Shown piece after piece: positions 16,374 through 25,765 of a DNA stretch of 64,000 nt (positions are counted from its first letter, which is position 1; each line of letters starts with the position of its first letter). A program made the position numbers and the translations under genes. Source of the DNA: Massilia sp. W12 (GTDB lineage: Bacteria; Pseudomonadota; Gammaproteobacteria; Burkholderiales; Burkholderiaceae_D); the NCBI RefSeq assembly GCF_037300705.1, contig NZ_CP147776.1:558001-622000 (forward strand), written 5' to 3'. Below the pieces are notes generated by a model. That model did not search any database. It was not told where the DNA came from and worked only from the letters and a program-made list of their open reading frames with translations.

Positions 16374-17762
16374 TCACACCCAGCCGCGCGACTGCAAGTC
16401 GGCATGCGTTTTGTCGAGGCAGTCGCGAATCAAACCCAGCATTTCATCAATTTGCGCCCGTGTGACGCACAGCGGCGGCGCAATAATCATGCGATCACCC
16501 ACTGCGCGCATAATCATGCCATTGCCAAACATATGGCCACGGCACACCATGCCGACTTCCAAGGCCGGGTCGAACAGCTCGCAATCGTGCAAGACAGGGG
16601 CTTTTTTCTTCACCAGATTCAAACCCGCCACCAGACCGCAGGAATTGGCCAGGCCGACTAAAGGATGGTCGCCCAGTTTGGCGAATTCCTGCGCCAGATA
16701 CGGGCCGGTGTCTTCGGCCACGCGGCGCACCAGATCTTCGTCTTGCAGAATTTTCAAATTCGCCAGTGCGGCGGCGCAGGCTGCCGGGTGGCCGGAATAG
16801 GTGAAGCCGTGATTGAATTCGCCGCCTTGCTCAATCAAGACTTGCGCCACTTTTTGTGACACCAGCACGCCGCCCAGCGGGATGTAGCCGGAGGTGACGC
16901 CTTTGGCGAAGGTCATCAAATCCGGCTTGGCGCCCATTTTTTCGCAGCCGAACCAGGTTCCGAGCCGGCCAAAGCCGCAAATCACTTCATCAGAAATCAG
17001 CAAAATCCCGTATTTCTCGCAAATCCGCTGAATTTCCGGCCAATAGCTGGCAGGCGGAATGATGACCCCGCCCGCGCCTTGCACCGGCTCGCCGATGAAG
17101 GCTGCGACGCGCTCCACCCCCACTTCCAAAATCTTGGCTTCCAGCCAGGACGCGGCATGCAGGCCGAATTGTTCTTCCGTCATGCCGCGCCCATGCTCGA
17201 AATAATGCGGTTGTTCGATATGCACAATATCGGGAATCGGCAAACCGCCCTGGGCGTGCATGCCGCTCATGCCGCCCAGCGAGGCGCCGGCCATGGTGCT
17301 GCCGTGGTAGGCGTTGTGGCGGCTGATGATGACCGATTTTTGCGGCTGGCCCAGCACATCCCAATAGCGCCGCACCATGCGGATGATGGTGTCATTGCCT
17401 TCTGAGCCGCTGGAGGTGAAAAACACATGCGAGAACTGCGGCGGGGCCAGTTCCACCAGTTTTTTCGCCAGCGCCACGGCGGGCGGGTTGGTGGTTTGGA
17501 AAAAGCTGTTGTAAAACGGCAGTTGCAGCATTTGCGCATAGGCGGCGTCGGCGATTTCCTTGCGCCCGTAGCCGGCGTTGACGCACCATAAGCCGGACAT
17601 GCCATCGAATAAGCGCTGGCCTTCAGAATCCCAGATATACACGCCTTCGCCCTTGACCATCACGCGCGCCCCGCGCGCGCTCAAGGATTTATGATCGGTG
17701 AAGGGGTGCATATAGTGCGCGCTGTCGTCTTGCTGGATGCTGCGGGTATCGTATTGACTCAT
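16374..17762 (-). CDS. spuC: Putrescine--pyruvate/polyamine aminotransferase SpuC type
   Basis: PLP-dependent class III aminotransferase, 462 residues, expected to convert putrescine (or gamma-glutamylputrescine) to the aminoaldehyde with pyruvate as acceptor. Seen: SRGARVMVKGEGVYIWDSEG, SGSEGNDTIIRMVRRYW, HNAYHGSTMAGASLGGMSGMH, GEPVQGAGGVIIPP, the Asp of LISDEVICGFGRLG and the PLP lysine in MTFAKGVTSGYIPLGGVL. This is the third gene of the spuABC order. It offers the amine-oxidising step in a cluster that has no PuuB-type oxidase. The 215-base gap to the synthetase gene upstream holds a REP-like palindrome. Confidence 0.92.
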   Translation of the reverse strand: MSQYDTRSIQQDDSAHYMHPFTDHKSLSARGARVMVKGEGVYIWDSEGQRLFDGMSGLWCVNAGYGRKEIADAAYAQMLQLPFYNSFFQTTNPPAVALAKKLVELAPPQFSHVFFTSSGSEGNDTIIRMVRRYWDVLGQPQKSVIISRHNAYHGSTMAGASLGGMSGMHAQGGLPIPDIVHIEQPHYFEHGRGMTEEQFGLHAASWLEAKILEVGVERVAAFIGEPVQGAGGVIIPPASYWPEIQRICEKYGILLISDEVICGFGRLGTWFGCEKMGAKPDLMTFAKGVTSGYIPLGGVLVSQKVAQVLIEQGGEFNHGFTYSGHPAACAAALANLKILQDEDLVRRVAEDTGPYLAQEFAKLGDHPLVGLANSCGLVAGLNLVKKKAPVLHDCELFDPALEVGMVCRGHMFGNGMIMRAVGDRMIIAPPLCVTRAQIDEMLGLIRDCLDKTHADLQSRGWV

Positions 17763-17945
17763 ATTCTTTCCTCTTGCCGGCCGGCGGCGTTATTCATTCG
17801 GCTTCCTTTTGCTTGACGCAAAGCATACGTATGGGTTTGATTTTGCCATCCCCGGCAAAATCCATGCGCTGCCTCAGCCCTTGAGTTTGTTGCGGGCGCG
17901 CCTTCAGTCGCGAATGCCTGCCCTCGCAAGGGGACAGCCTGGTTC

Positions 17946-17963
17946 GAGGCTAAAGCCGCTCCT
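17946..17963. repeat. REP-like element, second copy
   Basis: GAGGCTAAAGCCGCTCCT shares the GGCTAAAGCCGCTCC core with the copy at 10078-10099. It lies just downstream of the gamma-glutamylputrescine synthetase gene, in the 215-base gap before spuC. One arm is changed (GAGG instead of GCGG), so the hairpin is shorter. Confidence 0.4.
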
Positions 17964-17977
17964 ATCCTCATTTTTTC

Positions 17978-19348
17978 TCACACATGCAGCAGCAAATGTT
18001 CGCGCTCCCAGGGGCTGATAACCGTCATGAATTCGGCATGCTCCAAATCTTTAATCGCCGCATACACATCAATGAAACGGTCGCCCAGCACCTGGCGCAA
18101 GCGGGTTTCGCTGCGCAAGAGTTGCAGCGCTTGCGGCAAGCCTTGCGGCAATTCATATTTCATGTCGTAGGCGCAACCGGTTGTGATCGGGGTCGGCGTC
18201 AAGCCTTCGCTCATGCCCAGATAACCGCAGGCCAGCGTCACCGCCAGCGCCAGATAAGGATTGGCGTCGGCGCCGATGATGCGGTTTTCAATACGGCGGT
18301 CTTGCGGCCCGGAATGCGGCACGCGGAAACCCACGGTGCGGTTATCCGTGCCCCATTGCAAATTAATCGGCGCGGCGGAATGCCGCACCAGGCGGCGGTA
18401 GGAATTCACATACGGCGCCACAATCGCCATCGCCGCCGGCATATAGCGCTGCAAGCCGCCGATGTAATTCATAAAGGCGTCAGACGGGCTGCCATTTTGA
18501 TTGCTGAAAATATTCTGTCCGGTTTTGGCATCCAGCACGCTTTGATGAATATGCATGGCCGATCCCGGTTCGCCGCTCATTGGCTTGGCCATGAAGGTGG
18601 CGTACATATCGTGTTTCAAGGCGGCTTCGCGCAGCGTGCGTTTGAAGAAAAACACTTTGTCGGCCAGGCCCAGCGGCTCGCCGTGCAGAAAGTTGATTTC
18701 CATCTGCCCGGCGCCGATTTCATGAATCAGGGTATCGACATCGAGCTGCATCATCTCGCAGTAATCGTAAATGTCTTCAAACAGGGGATCGAATTCATTC
18801 ACCGCGTCGATGCTGTAAATCTGGCGGCTGGTTTCCGCGCGGCCGCTGCGGCCAATCGGCGGGCGCAAGGGCAGGTCGGGGTCGCTGTTTTTCGCCGTCA
18901 GATAAAATTCCAGCTCCGGCGCCACCACCGGCAGCCAGCCTTTTTCCTCATACAGCTTGAGCACCCGCCGCAGCACTGAGCGCGGGGCGAAATCGACCAG
19001 CGAGCCGTCGGCAAAGAAGCAGTCGTGAATCACTTGCGCGGTGGGATCGACCGCCCATGGCACCAGGGCGATGGTTTGCGGATCGGCTTTTAAAATCATG
19101 TCGCGGTCGGTGGCGGAGATGGCGCGGTCATAATCCGGGTCATCGGTCGGATAATTGCCGGTCACGGTCATGCCCAGCACGGCCTCCGGCAGGCGCATGC
19201 CGCGTTCCTCGCTGAATTTGGTGCGCGGCAAAATCTTGCCGCGCGCCACGCCGGTCAAGTCCGGCACCAGGCATTCGATTTCACTGACGCGGTTTTCATT
19301 CAACCACTGATCCATATCTTGATAACTGAAATTTGCACGGATAGCCAT
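17978..19348 (-). CDS. puuA: Gamma-glutamylputrescine synthetase (PuuA/SpuB)
   Basis: Glutamine-synthetase-family ligase that joins glutamate and putrescine using ATP, the first step of gamma-glutamylated putrescine breakdown. 456 residues. Seen: VSEIECLVPDLTGVARGKILP (N-terminal signature of this family), PVVAPELEFYLTAKN (metal Glu), QMEINFLHGEPLGLADKVFFFKR, and TFMAKPMSGEPGSAMHIHQSV (ATP and metal site). The Met at 19348 is chosen, 51 codons inside the longest frame, because GAAAGAGAGAGC precedes it and MAIRANFSYQDMDQW fits the family start. It is the spuB position of a spuABC-type cluster. Confidence 0.92.
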   Translation of the reverse strand: MAIRANFSYQDMDQWLNENRVSEIECLVPDLTGVARGKILPRTKFSEERGMRLPEAVLGMTVTGNYPTDDPDYDRAISATDRDMILKADPQTIALVPWAVDPTAQVIHDCFFADGSLVDFAPRSVLRRVLKLYEEKGWLPVVAPELEFYLTAKNSDPDLPLRPPIGRSGRAETSRQIYSIDAVNEFDPLFEDIYDYCEMMQLDVDTLIHEIGAGQMEINFLHGEPLGLADKVFFFKRTLREAALKHDMYATFMAKPMSGEPGSAMHIHQSVLDAKTGQNIFSNQNGSPSDAFMNYIGGLQRYMPAAMAIVAPYVNSYRRLVRHSAAPINLQWGTDNRTVGFRVPHSGPQDRRIENRIIGADANPYLALAVTLACGYLGMSEGLTPTPITTGCAYDMKYELPQGLPQALQLLRSETRLRQVLGDRFIDVYAAIKDLEHAEFMTVISPWEREHLLLHV

Positions 19349-19579
19349 CTTGCTCTCTCTTTCTTGCTTGTTACAGGAGTGGGTTGGGGCATGGCGCGCA
19401 AGCGCCATGACGGCGGCAGGCGGCAAGCCAGCTAACCGACTCCACGGGCATACGGGTAATATTGATCTGCATCCATACATCCACCTTCTACAGTGTTGCA
19501 TTTGTTCTGGCCGGCACGCCGGTCACAGGAGCGCAGGAGCGCGGGCGCAGCATCGTTGACGCGGGCGCCCGGCGGGGAT

Positions 19580-20380
19580 TCAACTTGGATTGCTGTGTTG
19601 CTGGCCCGGATCGGGCGCTGCGCTGTGCAGTTTGGCGGCCTGGCGCGCGCGGCAAGCCTGGCCGAAGGCGGCGTAGATTTTTTGAGAAACCGGATTTTCG
19701 GTGGCGCGCCATTCCGGGTGCCATTGGAAAGCCATGGCGAAGCTGGCCGCGCCTTCGACCGAAAACGCTTCGATCAAGCCATCCGGCGCATGCGCTTCAG
19801 CGCGCAAGCCTTGCGCCAGCCGGTTGACGCCCTGGCCGTGCAGGGAATTCACCATGATTTCCGGCGTATGGTTCAAAATCGCCGCCAGCGCGCCGCCGGC
19901 GACCAGCCGCACCGGGTGCGCCGGCCCGTATTGCTCTTCAAGCGGGGCGTTATCGTCATCGCGGTGGTCTTGCATGCCCGGCACTTCCTGCACCGCCTGA
20001 TGCAAGCTGCCGCCCAAAGCCACATTGATTTCCTGAAAACCCCGGCAAATCGCAAACAGCGGCAAGCCGCGTTCAATCGCCATGCGGATCAAGGGCAGGG
20101 TGGTGGCGTCGCGTTGCGGATCGAGCGGCAAGGCCGGGTTGTGCACTTCTTCGCCGAAATGCGAAGGATGCACATTGGCCGGCGCGCCGGTCAGCATCAC
20201 GCCATCCGCCACCGCCAGCACCGCCTCCCAATCGGTGCGCGCGCCAAACGCCGGCAGGATCAAAGGCATGCAATCAGCGGCTTCCAGCACCGCATTCACA
20301 TATTTCATTTGCACTGTATGGTAGGGATGCGCGCCAAGCTGGCGCGTACAGGCAGGAACGAGAACAATGGGCTTGTGCAT
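19580..20380 (-). CDS. puuD: Gamma-glutamyl-gamma-aminobutyrate hydrolase (peptidase C26; PuuD/SpuA)
   Basis: Class I glutamine amidotransferase-like hydrolase that releases GABA and glutamate from gamma-glutamyl-GABA. 266 residues. Catalytic residues are visible: nucleophile Cys in LFAICRGFQEINVALGG, and His with Glu in FQWHPEWRATENP. DGVMLTGAPANVHPSHFGEE is the conserved substrate loop. The Met at 20380 (MHKPIVLVPACTRQLG) is taken as start, 61 codons inside the open frame, since it begins the domain. It is first in the spu-like gene order, with about 230 bases to puuA, so each may have its own promoter. Confidence 0.92.
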   Translation of the reverse strand: MHKPIVLVPACTRQLGAHPYHTVQMKYVNAVLEAADCMPLILPAFGARTDWEAVLAVADGVMLTGAPANVHPSHFGEEVHNPALPLDPQRDATTLPLIRMAIERGLPLFAICRGFQEINVALGGSLHQAVQEVPGMQDHRDDDNAPLEEQYGPAHPVRLVAGGALAAILNHTPEIMVNSLHGQGVNRLAQGLRAEAHAPDGLIEAFSVEGAASFAMAFQWHPEWRATENPVSQKIYAAFGQACRARQAAKLHSAAPDPGQQHSNPS

Positions 20381-20552
20381 GATGCGTATCTGGCTGAATT
20401 CATGGCCGGCGGCACGACGCCCCCGGCATGGGGATGACTCTAGCATAAAGTCGGGACTTGCAGCCAGCAGGTGTAGCTGAGTATGTATGCATGGCATGCT
20501 TGACGCTGGCGCCAGCCGGAATTCTCCCCGGCGGGCGCAGCGCCTGCCGGGA

Positions 20553-21974
20553 CTACGGCGCACACGTCGAACTGCGATTCTCCATCACGCAAGTGCGCTG
20601 CAATTTACCTTCATAGTCATACACCCCGATTTTCCAGCGGTCGGCGCCTTCGCGTTCCATGGTCATGAAGCCATAGCCGCCGTAGGAAGCGTGGCTGTGC
20701 ACGGCGGCTTCCGGGGCCGGGCGGGTATCTGCCGGCAGCACATTCGGCAGATGCAATTCATCAATCATGCTGCCGCTGTGGCCGGCGATGAAGTGGCTGG
20801 GATGGCCGCTGGAGAATGACAGCTGTTGCCAGGTATGCACATGGCCGGCCAGCAGCGCTTGTACGCGCGGCGGCGTCAGCATATACGGATTGTGTTGGCG
20901 GAATACTTGCTGCAACAGAGGATTGCCGGGCTGGATCTGGCTCTTGCCGCCGGCTTTTGGTTCAACATAAAAGCCCAGCAGCGGGTGGTGGCTGAGCATG
21001 AAGTTATACGTCGCCTGATTCGACAATTTATCCAGCTGGCGATAGTTTTCGGCATAACGCGCGTGGCGCGGATCGGCGGAGGGCGGCAAACCATGCGGCG
21101 CGGCGGAAGAATCCCACACCAGCACTTGCGCATCGCCGCCCAGCGGAGTCGCGTACACCGGGCTGAAATCGCCCTGCGCATCGTCTGCGGGACGGATGCA
21201 GTCGCGTCCCGGCAACAGCGGGCGCGGGTCAAGCAGACGCCACCAGCCTTGCCCGCCGCGCATGCAGGATTCATGATTGCCGCGCACCATTACCCAGGGC
21301 GCGGCCGCCAGCAGCGGGCGGGCCGGGTGCAAAAAGTCAGCGCGCCACACATCTTCGCCAAAGCCATACGGCGAATCCTTGCAACCGGCGCGGCCCTCGG
21401 GGCAGGGTGTTTCGCGGTAGTGGTAGTCGCCCACATGCAAGACCAGATCCGGTTTCCATTGCGCCGCCGCTTTCGCCACCAGGGCGAAGGGCCAGGCGGT
21501 GGCGTCATTGCAATCCTGCACCGCCGCGCCGCGCAGCCGGCAGCCGGTGTCGCCCAGCACCACAATCCGTTTGACTTCCTGCGGCGGCAGCGGCAATGCG
21601 GCCCCATGTAAGCGCACTTGTCTGACGCCAGGCGCTAAGCGTAATTCGCACACATTGGAAGGGAAGGCCGCTGCTTTGTTGTGCGCATCCGGCACACTGG
21701 TGTTGCGCAAGGGCAGCACGCCGGCGGCGGCGCGCATTTGCATGGGCTGGCTTTGTCCATCCACGTCCAGCGCAGGACAGGGGCCGGCGCTGAGCGTGCG
21801 CGCCACCCGTTCGCCTTGTTCGCCCAGCACCACATACGCCAGATCGGGGCCGGCGCTGGCCGGCGCGGGCGGCGCTGCTTGCCAGCTGGCGCAGGCGGAG
21901 AGAGCGAGAGCGCCGCCAAGCAGGCAGCTGAGATGAAGGGCGCGGGGCCGGCGGGGCGGGGGCAAAGTAGGCAT
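20553..21974 (-). CDS. Lipoprotein metallophosphoesterase (calcineurin-like)
   Basis: 473 residues, predicted lipoprotein: a Leu/Ala-rich signal ends in the lipobox LSAC (ALALSACASW). The calcineurin-like phosphoesterase metal motifs are complete and in order: VVLGDTGC (D-x-G equivalent), LVLHVGDYHYRE (GD), VMVRGNHES (GNHE) and LLAGHVHTW (GHVH). The protein is therefore a probable periplasmic or outer-membrane-anchored phosphomonoesterase or phosphodiesterase; the substrate is unknown. The Met at 21974 is chosen because it directly precedes the signal peptide; the frame is open for 55 more codons upstream. Its promoter region diverges from the chemoreceptor gene. Confidence 0.85.
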   Translation of the reverse strand: MPTLPPPRRPRALHLSCLLGGALALSACASWQAAPPAPASAGPDLAYVVLGEQGERVARTLSAGPCPALDVDGQSQPMQMRAAAGVLPLRNTSVPDAHNKAAAFPSNVCELRLAPGVRQVRLHGAALPLPPQEVKRIVVLGDTGCRLRGAAVQDCNDATAWPFALVAKAAAQWKPDLVLHVGDYHYRETPCPEGRAGCKDSPYGFGEDVWRADFLHPARPLLAAAPWVMVRGNHESCMRGGQGWWRLLDPRPLLPGRDCIRPADDAQGDFSPVYATPLGGDAQVLVWDSSAAPHGLPPSADPRHARYAENYRQLDKLSNQATYNFMLSHHPLLGFYVEPKAGGKSQIQPGNPLLQQVFRQHNPYMLTPPRVQALLAGHVHTWQQLSFSSGHPSHFIAGHSGSMIDELHLPNVLPADTRPAPEAAVHSHASYGGYGFMTMEREGADRWKIGVYDYEGKLQRTCVMENRSSTCAP

Positions 21975-22272
21975 GGCTGGCGGATTTTGCAGGTAAAAAA
22001 AGCATTGTGCCAGATTCCCGCCGGCGGGCGCGCTTTTGCATGCATTCTGCCGCCGCGCCGCTGGTCGGCGCGCTGCTTGCCCGGCCTTGATATGCAGCAA
22101 GACTGATGATCTGGCTTGTCTTGTCCCTCCGCCTGTCACATCGCAGAATGATTGCCGTAAAAAAACTTTTGCTGCGCTGTGCTGGTGCTATCATGAACAA
22201 CAGCCGCACATTCCGGGGCTAAGCTGTGCGGCGCATATTCAGGGTCAAGCCCCCCACTTGCCAGGGTGCGCA

Positions 22273-23958
22273 ATGAAGAATTTCGCCATCAAATCATTAT
22301 TGGTGTTTGTGATCGGGTTTATGTCTTTGCTGCTGGTGATGATAGGCGGGCTGGGGCTGTATGGGCAAAGCAGCGCGAATGACGCCTTGAAATCCGTGTA
22401 TGACGAACGCACCGTCGCCATCGGCAAACTCGACAATATGGTGCGCGCGCTGCTGAATCTGCAATTGGCGGCGGCGTATGCGGTCGGTGCGGATCAGGAC
22501 ATGATCAAGACCAGCCTGTCAGACATCAAAAAATATCAAGACGAAGCTGAAAAAACCTGGGCTCAGATTGCCGCGCGTCCGATGAACGCAAAGGAAAAAG
22601 AGCTGGGCCAGCGCTTCACCGCCCACCGCGAGCGTTTTTACAATGAGGGCTTGAAGCCGGCCGTGGCTGCGCTCACCAATGACTATGCGCAGCAGGCCAT
22701 GGATTTGATCCGGGGGCCGATGAAAACCCTGTTCGCACCGCTGATTCAAGATGTGAATCAAATGATTGAGCTGCAATTGCAGGCGGCGCAGCAGGAATAT
22801 ACGCAGTCGCAGTCGCGCTATGAGGTGGTGCGCAATATTTCCCTGCTCTCGATCACGCTGGGCGTGGCGCTGGCCGGCGTGCTTGGCTGGCTGTTGGTGA
22901 ATGGCATCACGCGTCCGCTGGCGCAGGCGGCGCGTCTGGCGGAAAGCGTGGCGGCGGGGGATTTGAGCCATGAAATCGAAGTCGATTCCGACAATGAAAT
23001 GGGCAAGTTGCTGACCGGCTTGAAGCATATGAATGACAGTCTGGTGAAGATTGTCAGCGAAGTGCGGCAGGGCACCGATTCGATGGCGCAATCCTCCAGT
23101 GAAATCGCGCGCGGCAATATGGATTTGTCGCAACGCACCGAGGCGCAAGCCGGTTCGCTGGAAGAAACCTCGTCATCCATGGAAGAGCTGACCGCCACAG
23201 TGAAGCAAAACGCCGACAATGCGCGTCAGGCGAATCAGTTGGCGGCTTCCGCGTCCGATGTCGCCGTGCGCGGCGGTTCGGTGTTTTCGCATGTGGTTGA
23301 CACCATGAATTCGATCAGCGATTCCTCCAAGAAAATTGTCGATATCATCGCAGTGATTGACGGCATCGCTTTCCAAACCAATATTCTGGCCTTGAATGCG
23401 GCGGTGGAAGCAGCGCGCGCCGGCGAGCAGGGGCGCGGTTTTGCGGTGGTGGCGGGCGAGGTGCGCAGCTTGGCCCAGCGCAGCGCGGCGGCGGCCAAGG
23501 AAATCAAGGGCTTGATCAACGATTCGGTGGAAAAAGTCGAAACCGGCAGCCGTCTGGTGCATGAATCGCGCGCCACGATGGATGAAATCGTCGCCAGCGT
23601 GCGCCGGGTGACAGACATCATGGGAGAGATTTCCGCCGCCAGCCAGGAGCAGACCGCCGGGATTGAGCAGATTTCCGATGCTGTGCTGGAAATGGATGAG
23701 GCGACCCAGCAAAACGCCGCATTGGTGGAGCAGGCGGCGGCGGCGGCGCAAGCGCTGCAAGAGCAATCCGACCGTCTGGCGCGCCTGGTCAGCGTATTTA
23801 AATTGAAAGACGGGATGTTGCGCGCACAGGCGCGTCCGGCTGCTGCGGCAGCGCGTCCGCCCAGCAAACCGGCTGCGCGCGCGCTGCCCAAACCGCGTCC
23901 GGCCCCGGCTGCACGCCCTGCCGCCAAAGCGGCGGAGGATGGCTGGGAAGAGTTTTAA
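22273..23958 (+). CDS. Methyl-accepting chemotaxis protein (4HB sensor)
   Basis: Transmembrane chemoreceptor, 561 residues. TM1 about 7-29 ([21 protein letters not shown]), periplasmic four-helix-bundle sensor about 30-188, TM2 about 190-212, HAMP about 213-265 ([23 protein letters not shown]), and a cytoplasmic signalling helix with the near-invariant tip [20 protein letters not shown]. The methylation helices read [20 protein letters not shown]. The C-terminus is an Ala/Pro-rich linker ending DGWEEF, like the CheR/CheB-docking pentapeptide of Tar/Tsr (NWETF). No other che genes are nearby. The Met at 22273 is chosen since it opens TM1; the ligand is unknown. Confidence 0.93.
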   Translation: MKNFAIKSLLVFVIGFMSLLLVMIGGLGLYGQSSANDALKSVYDERTVAIGKLDNMVRALLNLQLAAAYAVGADQDMIKTSLSDIKKYQDEAEKTWAQIAARPMNAKEKELGQRFTAHRERFYNEGLKPAVAALTNDYAQQAMDLIRGPMKTLFAPLIQDVNQMIELQLQAAQQEYTQSQSRYEVVRNISLLSITLGVALAGVLGWLLVNGITRPLAQAARLAESVAAGDLSHEIEVDSDNEMGKLLTGLKHMNDSLVKIVSEVRQGTDSMAQSSSEIARGNMDLSQRTEAQAGSLEETSSSMEELTATVKQNADNARQANQLAASASDVAVRGGSVFSHVVDTMNSISDSSKKIVDIIAVIDGIAFQTNILALNAAVEAARAGEQGRGFAVVAGEVRSLAQRSAAAAKEIKGLINDSVEKVETGSRLVHESRATMDEIVASVRRVTDIMGEISAASQEQTAGIEQISDAVLEMDEATQQNAALVEQAAAAAQALQEQSDRLARLVSVFKLKDGMLRAQARPAAAAARPPSKPAARALPKPRPAPAARPAAKAAEDGWEEF

Positions 23959-24030
23959 GGCCGGAACTCGCGTCAACGGGTGTTATGCTCCAGCCGTTGC
24001 TGGCAAAGAATCCCACTGATGGAGGCCTTG

Positions 24031-25269
24031 ATGTCTTTCCTTTCTTATTTCCGTTCTTACAGCGCGGCGCTGCTTGCCGGCGCGATTTCCTGTCTGAGCC
24101 TGCCGGCGCAGGCGCAATTGCAAGTACACTCGGCGCGCTGGGAAGTTCTGGCTGGCGGCAATGAAAGTTGTGACGCCAGCGCGCAATTGCAGCGCATCTG
24201 CAATGGCCGCCGCTTTTGCCAGGTGGCGGTGACGCCGGAAAACCTGTGCCATGGCGATCCGGCCTATGGCAAGCAAAAAGTGTTGGAAATTCAATATTCT
24301 TGTGATGGCGTGCGCCAGCAGCACAGCGGTTTCCCGGATGGCGCGATTGCTGCGCTGCGTTGTGAGCGCGGCGGCAATCTGCCACGCATCACCATCAATT
24401 CCGCGCGTTGGGAAGCGCCCGGCGCCGGCTCCTGCGATGCGCTCAGGCAAATCGGCCGCGCGTGCAATGGCAAAGATATCTGCGATGTGTTTGTCGATCA
24501 GCGTTATGTATGCGGCTCCGATCCGGCGTATGGCGTGGCGAAGCAACTCAATATTCAATATTCCTGTAATGGCCGGCAGCAATCGATGCTGAGTTTTGGC
24601 GATGGCCAGCTGGGGCAAATCAATTGCCGCAATTCCCAACGCGCCCCATCCAGCCCGGTGGTCAGCAATCCGCCGCCGAATCGCGCGCCAGTTCATGGCG
24701 GTCGCCTGCAGGTGCAAGAAGCGCGCTGGGAAGTGGTGGGCGGCGGCTCCTGGTGCGACGCCACGCGCCAGATGTCAGCCGCATGCGATGGCAAATCGGA
24801 GTGCGATGTGCCGGTGGCGGCGAATTATCTGTGCAATGGCGATCCGGCGTATGGCAAGCAAAAACGGCTGGATGTGAAATTCACCTGCAATGGCGTGCAA
24901 ATGCCGCAATTGGGTTTCTTTGATGGCGGCATTGCGCAATTGCGTTGCAGCGGCTCGGTTTCCAACCCGACCGGCGTGCAGCGCGGCAGCCACAGCGGCG
25001 GCAGCCATCACGGCAGCGGTTTGTACATCACCGGCGCACGCTGGGAAGTGAATGGCGGCGGCGCCTGGTGCGACGCCACCCCGCAAATGGGCGTCGCATG
25101 CAATGGCCGCCGCTATTGCGAACTGCGGGTGGAGCCGCGCAATCTGTGCGACGGCGATCCGGCCCCGGGGCGCTATAAAACCCTGGAAGTGCGCTACAAC
25201 TGCAATGGGCGACAGCAGTCTGCGGTGGGGTTCCCGGATGGCAGTATGGCGGCGCTGCGTTGCGAATAA
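24031..25269 (+). CDS. Secreted protein of four SUEL/galactose-lectin-like Cys-rich repeats
   Basis: 412 residues with a signal peptide (SAALLAGAISCLSLPAQAQ). The mature protein is four tandem repeats of about 80-85 residues. Each starts with a strand and a-R-W-E (SARWEV, SARWEA, EARWEV, GARWEV), then CDA..Q......CNG...C.V, then C.GDPA.G..K.L...Y.CNG, then FpDG.....LRC. The C...C.G...C......GDP..G..K.L.V.Y.C order is that of the SUEL / rhamnose-binding (Gal_lectin) domain of animals. I infer a secreted carbohydrate-binding protein. Repeats 1-2 and 3-4 are separated by a Pro/Asn linker and a Gly/Ser/His linker. ATG 24031 has GGAGG six bases upstream. A terminator follows. Confidence 0.75.
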   Translation: MSFLSYFRSYSAALLAGAISCLSLPAQAQLQVHSARWEVLAGGNESCDASAQLQRICNGRRFCQVAVTPENLCHGDPAYGKQKVLEIQYSCDGVRQQHSGFPDGAIAALRCERGGNLPRITINSARWEAPGAGSCDALRQIGRACNGKDICDVFVDQRYVCGSDPAYGVAKQLNIQYSCNGRQQSMLSFGDGQLGQINCRNSQRAPSSPVVSNPPPNRAPVHGGRLQVQEARWEVVGGGSWCDATRQMSAACDGKSECDVPVAANYLCNGDPAYGKQKRLDVKFTCNGVQMPQLGFFDGGIAQLRCSGSVSNPTGVQRGSHSGGSHHGSGLYITGARWEVNGGGAWCDATPQMGVACNGRRYCELRVEPRNLCDGDPAPGRYKTLEVRYNCNGRQQSAVGFPDGSMAALRCE

Positions 25270-25286
25270 ACGGGTGTTGCAGCAAT

Positions 25287-25313
25287 AAAAAAGGCGGCTT
25301 TGCCGCCTTTTTT
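25287..25313 (+). terminator. Intrinsic terminator after the lectin-repeat gene
   Basis: AAAAAAGGCGGC / GCCGCCTTTTTT, a perfect 12-bp stem with a 3-base loop and a T-rich tail (TTTTTTATTTTTA), 17 bases after the stop codon. Confidence 0.9.
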
Positions 25314-25343
25314 ATTTTTAAAAACGCAAGGAGAAAATTAGAA

Positions 25344-25372
25344 TTTTCATTCATTTAAGCATTTAATATAAT
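25344..25372 (+). promoter_or_regulatory. Sigma-70-like promoter before the DUF2892-trxC genes
   Basis: TTTTCA (25344-25349), 17-base spacer, TATAAT (25367-25372; perfect -10). It lies in an AT-rich stretch between the terminator above and the DUF2892 gene start at 25449. Confidence 0.5.
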
Positions 25373-25448
25373 GAATCGGGCGCAACAGATGTGCCGCCGG
25401 TGTTGGCGGCGCCACCCAGCGCTGCCCTTGGTTTTAAGGAGAATACTG

Positions 25449-25658
25449 ATGAAATCCTGGCAAATTGTCCGCATTGTCGCCGCCTGCATGATCTTGCTCA
25501 GTCTCTTGCTGGGCGTGCCCGGCAGCCCTTTGTTTCACGCGCAAGCCTGGCTGGCTTTGTCCGCCTTTGTCGCGCTGAATCTCTTGCAAAGCGGCTTCAG
25601 TCGCTGGTGTTTGATGGAAAGTCTGTTGCGCCGTCTCGGCGTGCGCGGCGGCTGTTGA
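25449..25658 (+). CDS. DUF2892-like small inner-membrane protein
   Basis: 69 residues, two hydrophobic segments (IVRIVAACMILLSLLLGV and AWLALSAFVALNLLQSGF) and a C-terminal MESLLRRLGVR in the place where DUF2892 proteins carry the CP-x-x-x-LLRRLG signature. Such proteins often accompany thioredoxin-2 or rhodanese genes. AAGGA lies eight bases before ATG 25449; an earlier in-frame start 26 codons upstream lacks a ribosome site. It precedes trxC by 107 bases on the same strand. Confidence 0.65.
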   Translation: MKSWQIVRIVAACMILLSLLLGVPGSPLFHAQAWLALSAFVALNLLQSGFSRWCLMESLLRRLGVRGGC

Positions 25659-25765
25659 GCGCAGAATGCAGCCGCCGGCCTCTTGTCGGCGCTGCGTTTC
25701 ATCCCCATCTGCCAGCGCATTCGCACACCAATTGAATGTGCGCCGATCCAAACAAGGAGAATCTC

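Noticed and set aside
7224-20450. Numerous plus-strand open frames across the polyamine cluster
   Set aside because: They mirror GC-rich minus-strand genes, are rich in Arg/Ala/Gln/His, and match no family; the minus-strand genes carry all recognisable motifs.
22036-22272. Extended N-terminus of the chemoreceptor (79 extra codons)
   Set aside because: It would precede TM1 with an unlikely basic, Cys-rich stretch overlapping the divergent promoter region; the Met at 22273 directly opens the signal-anchor helix.
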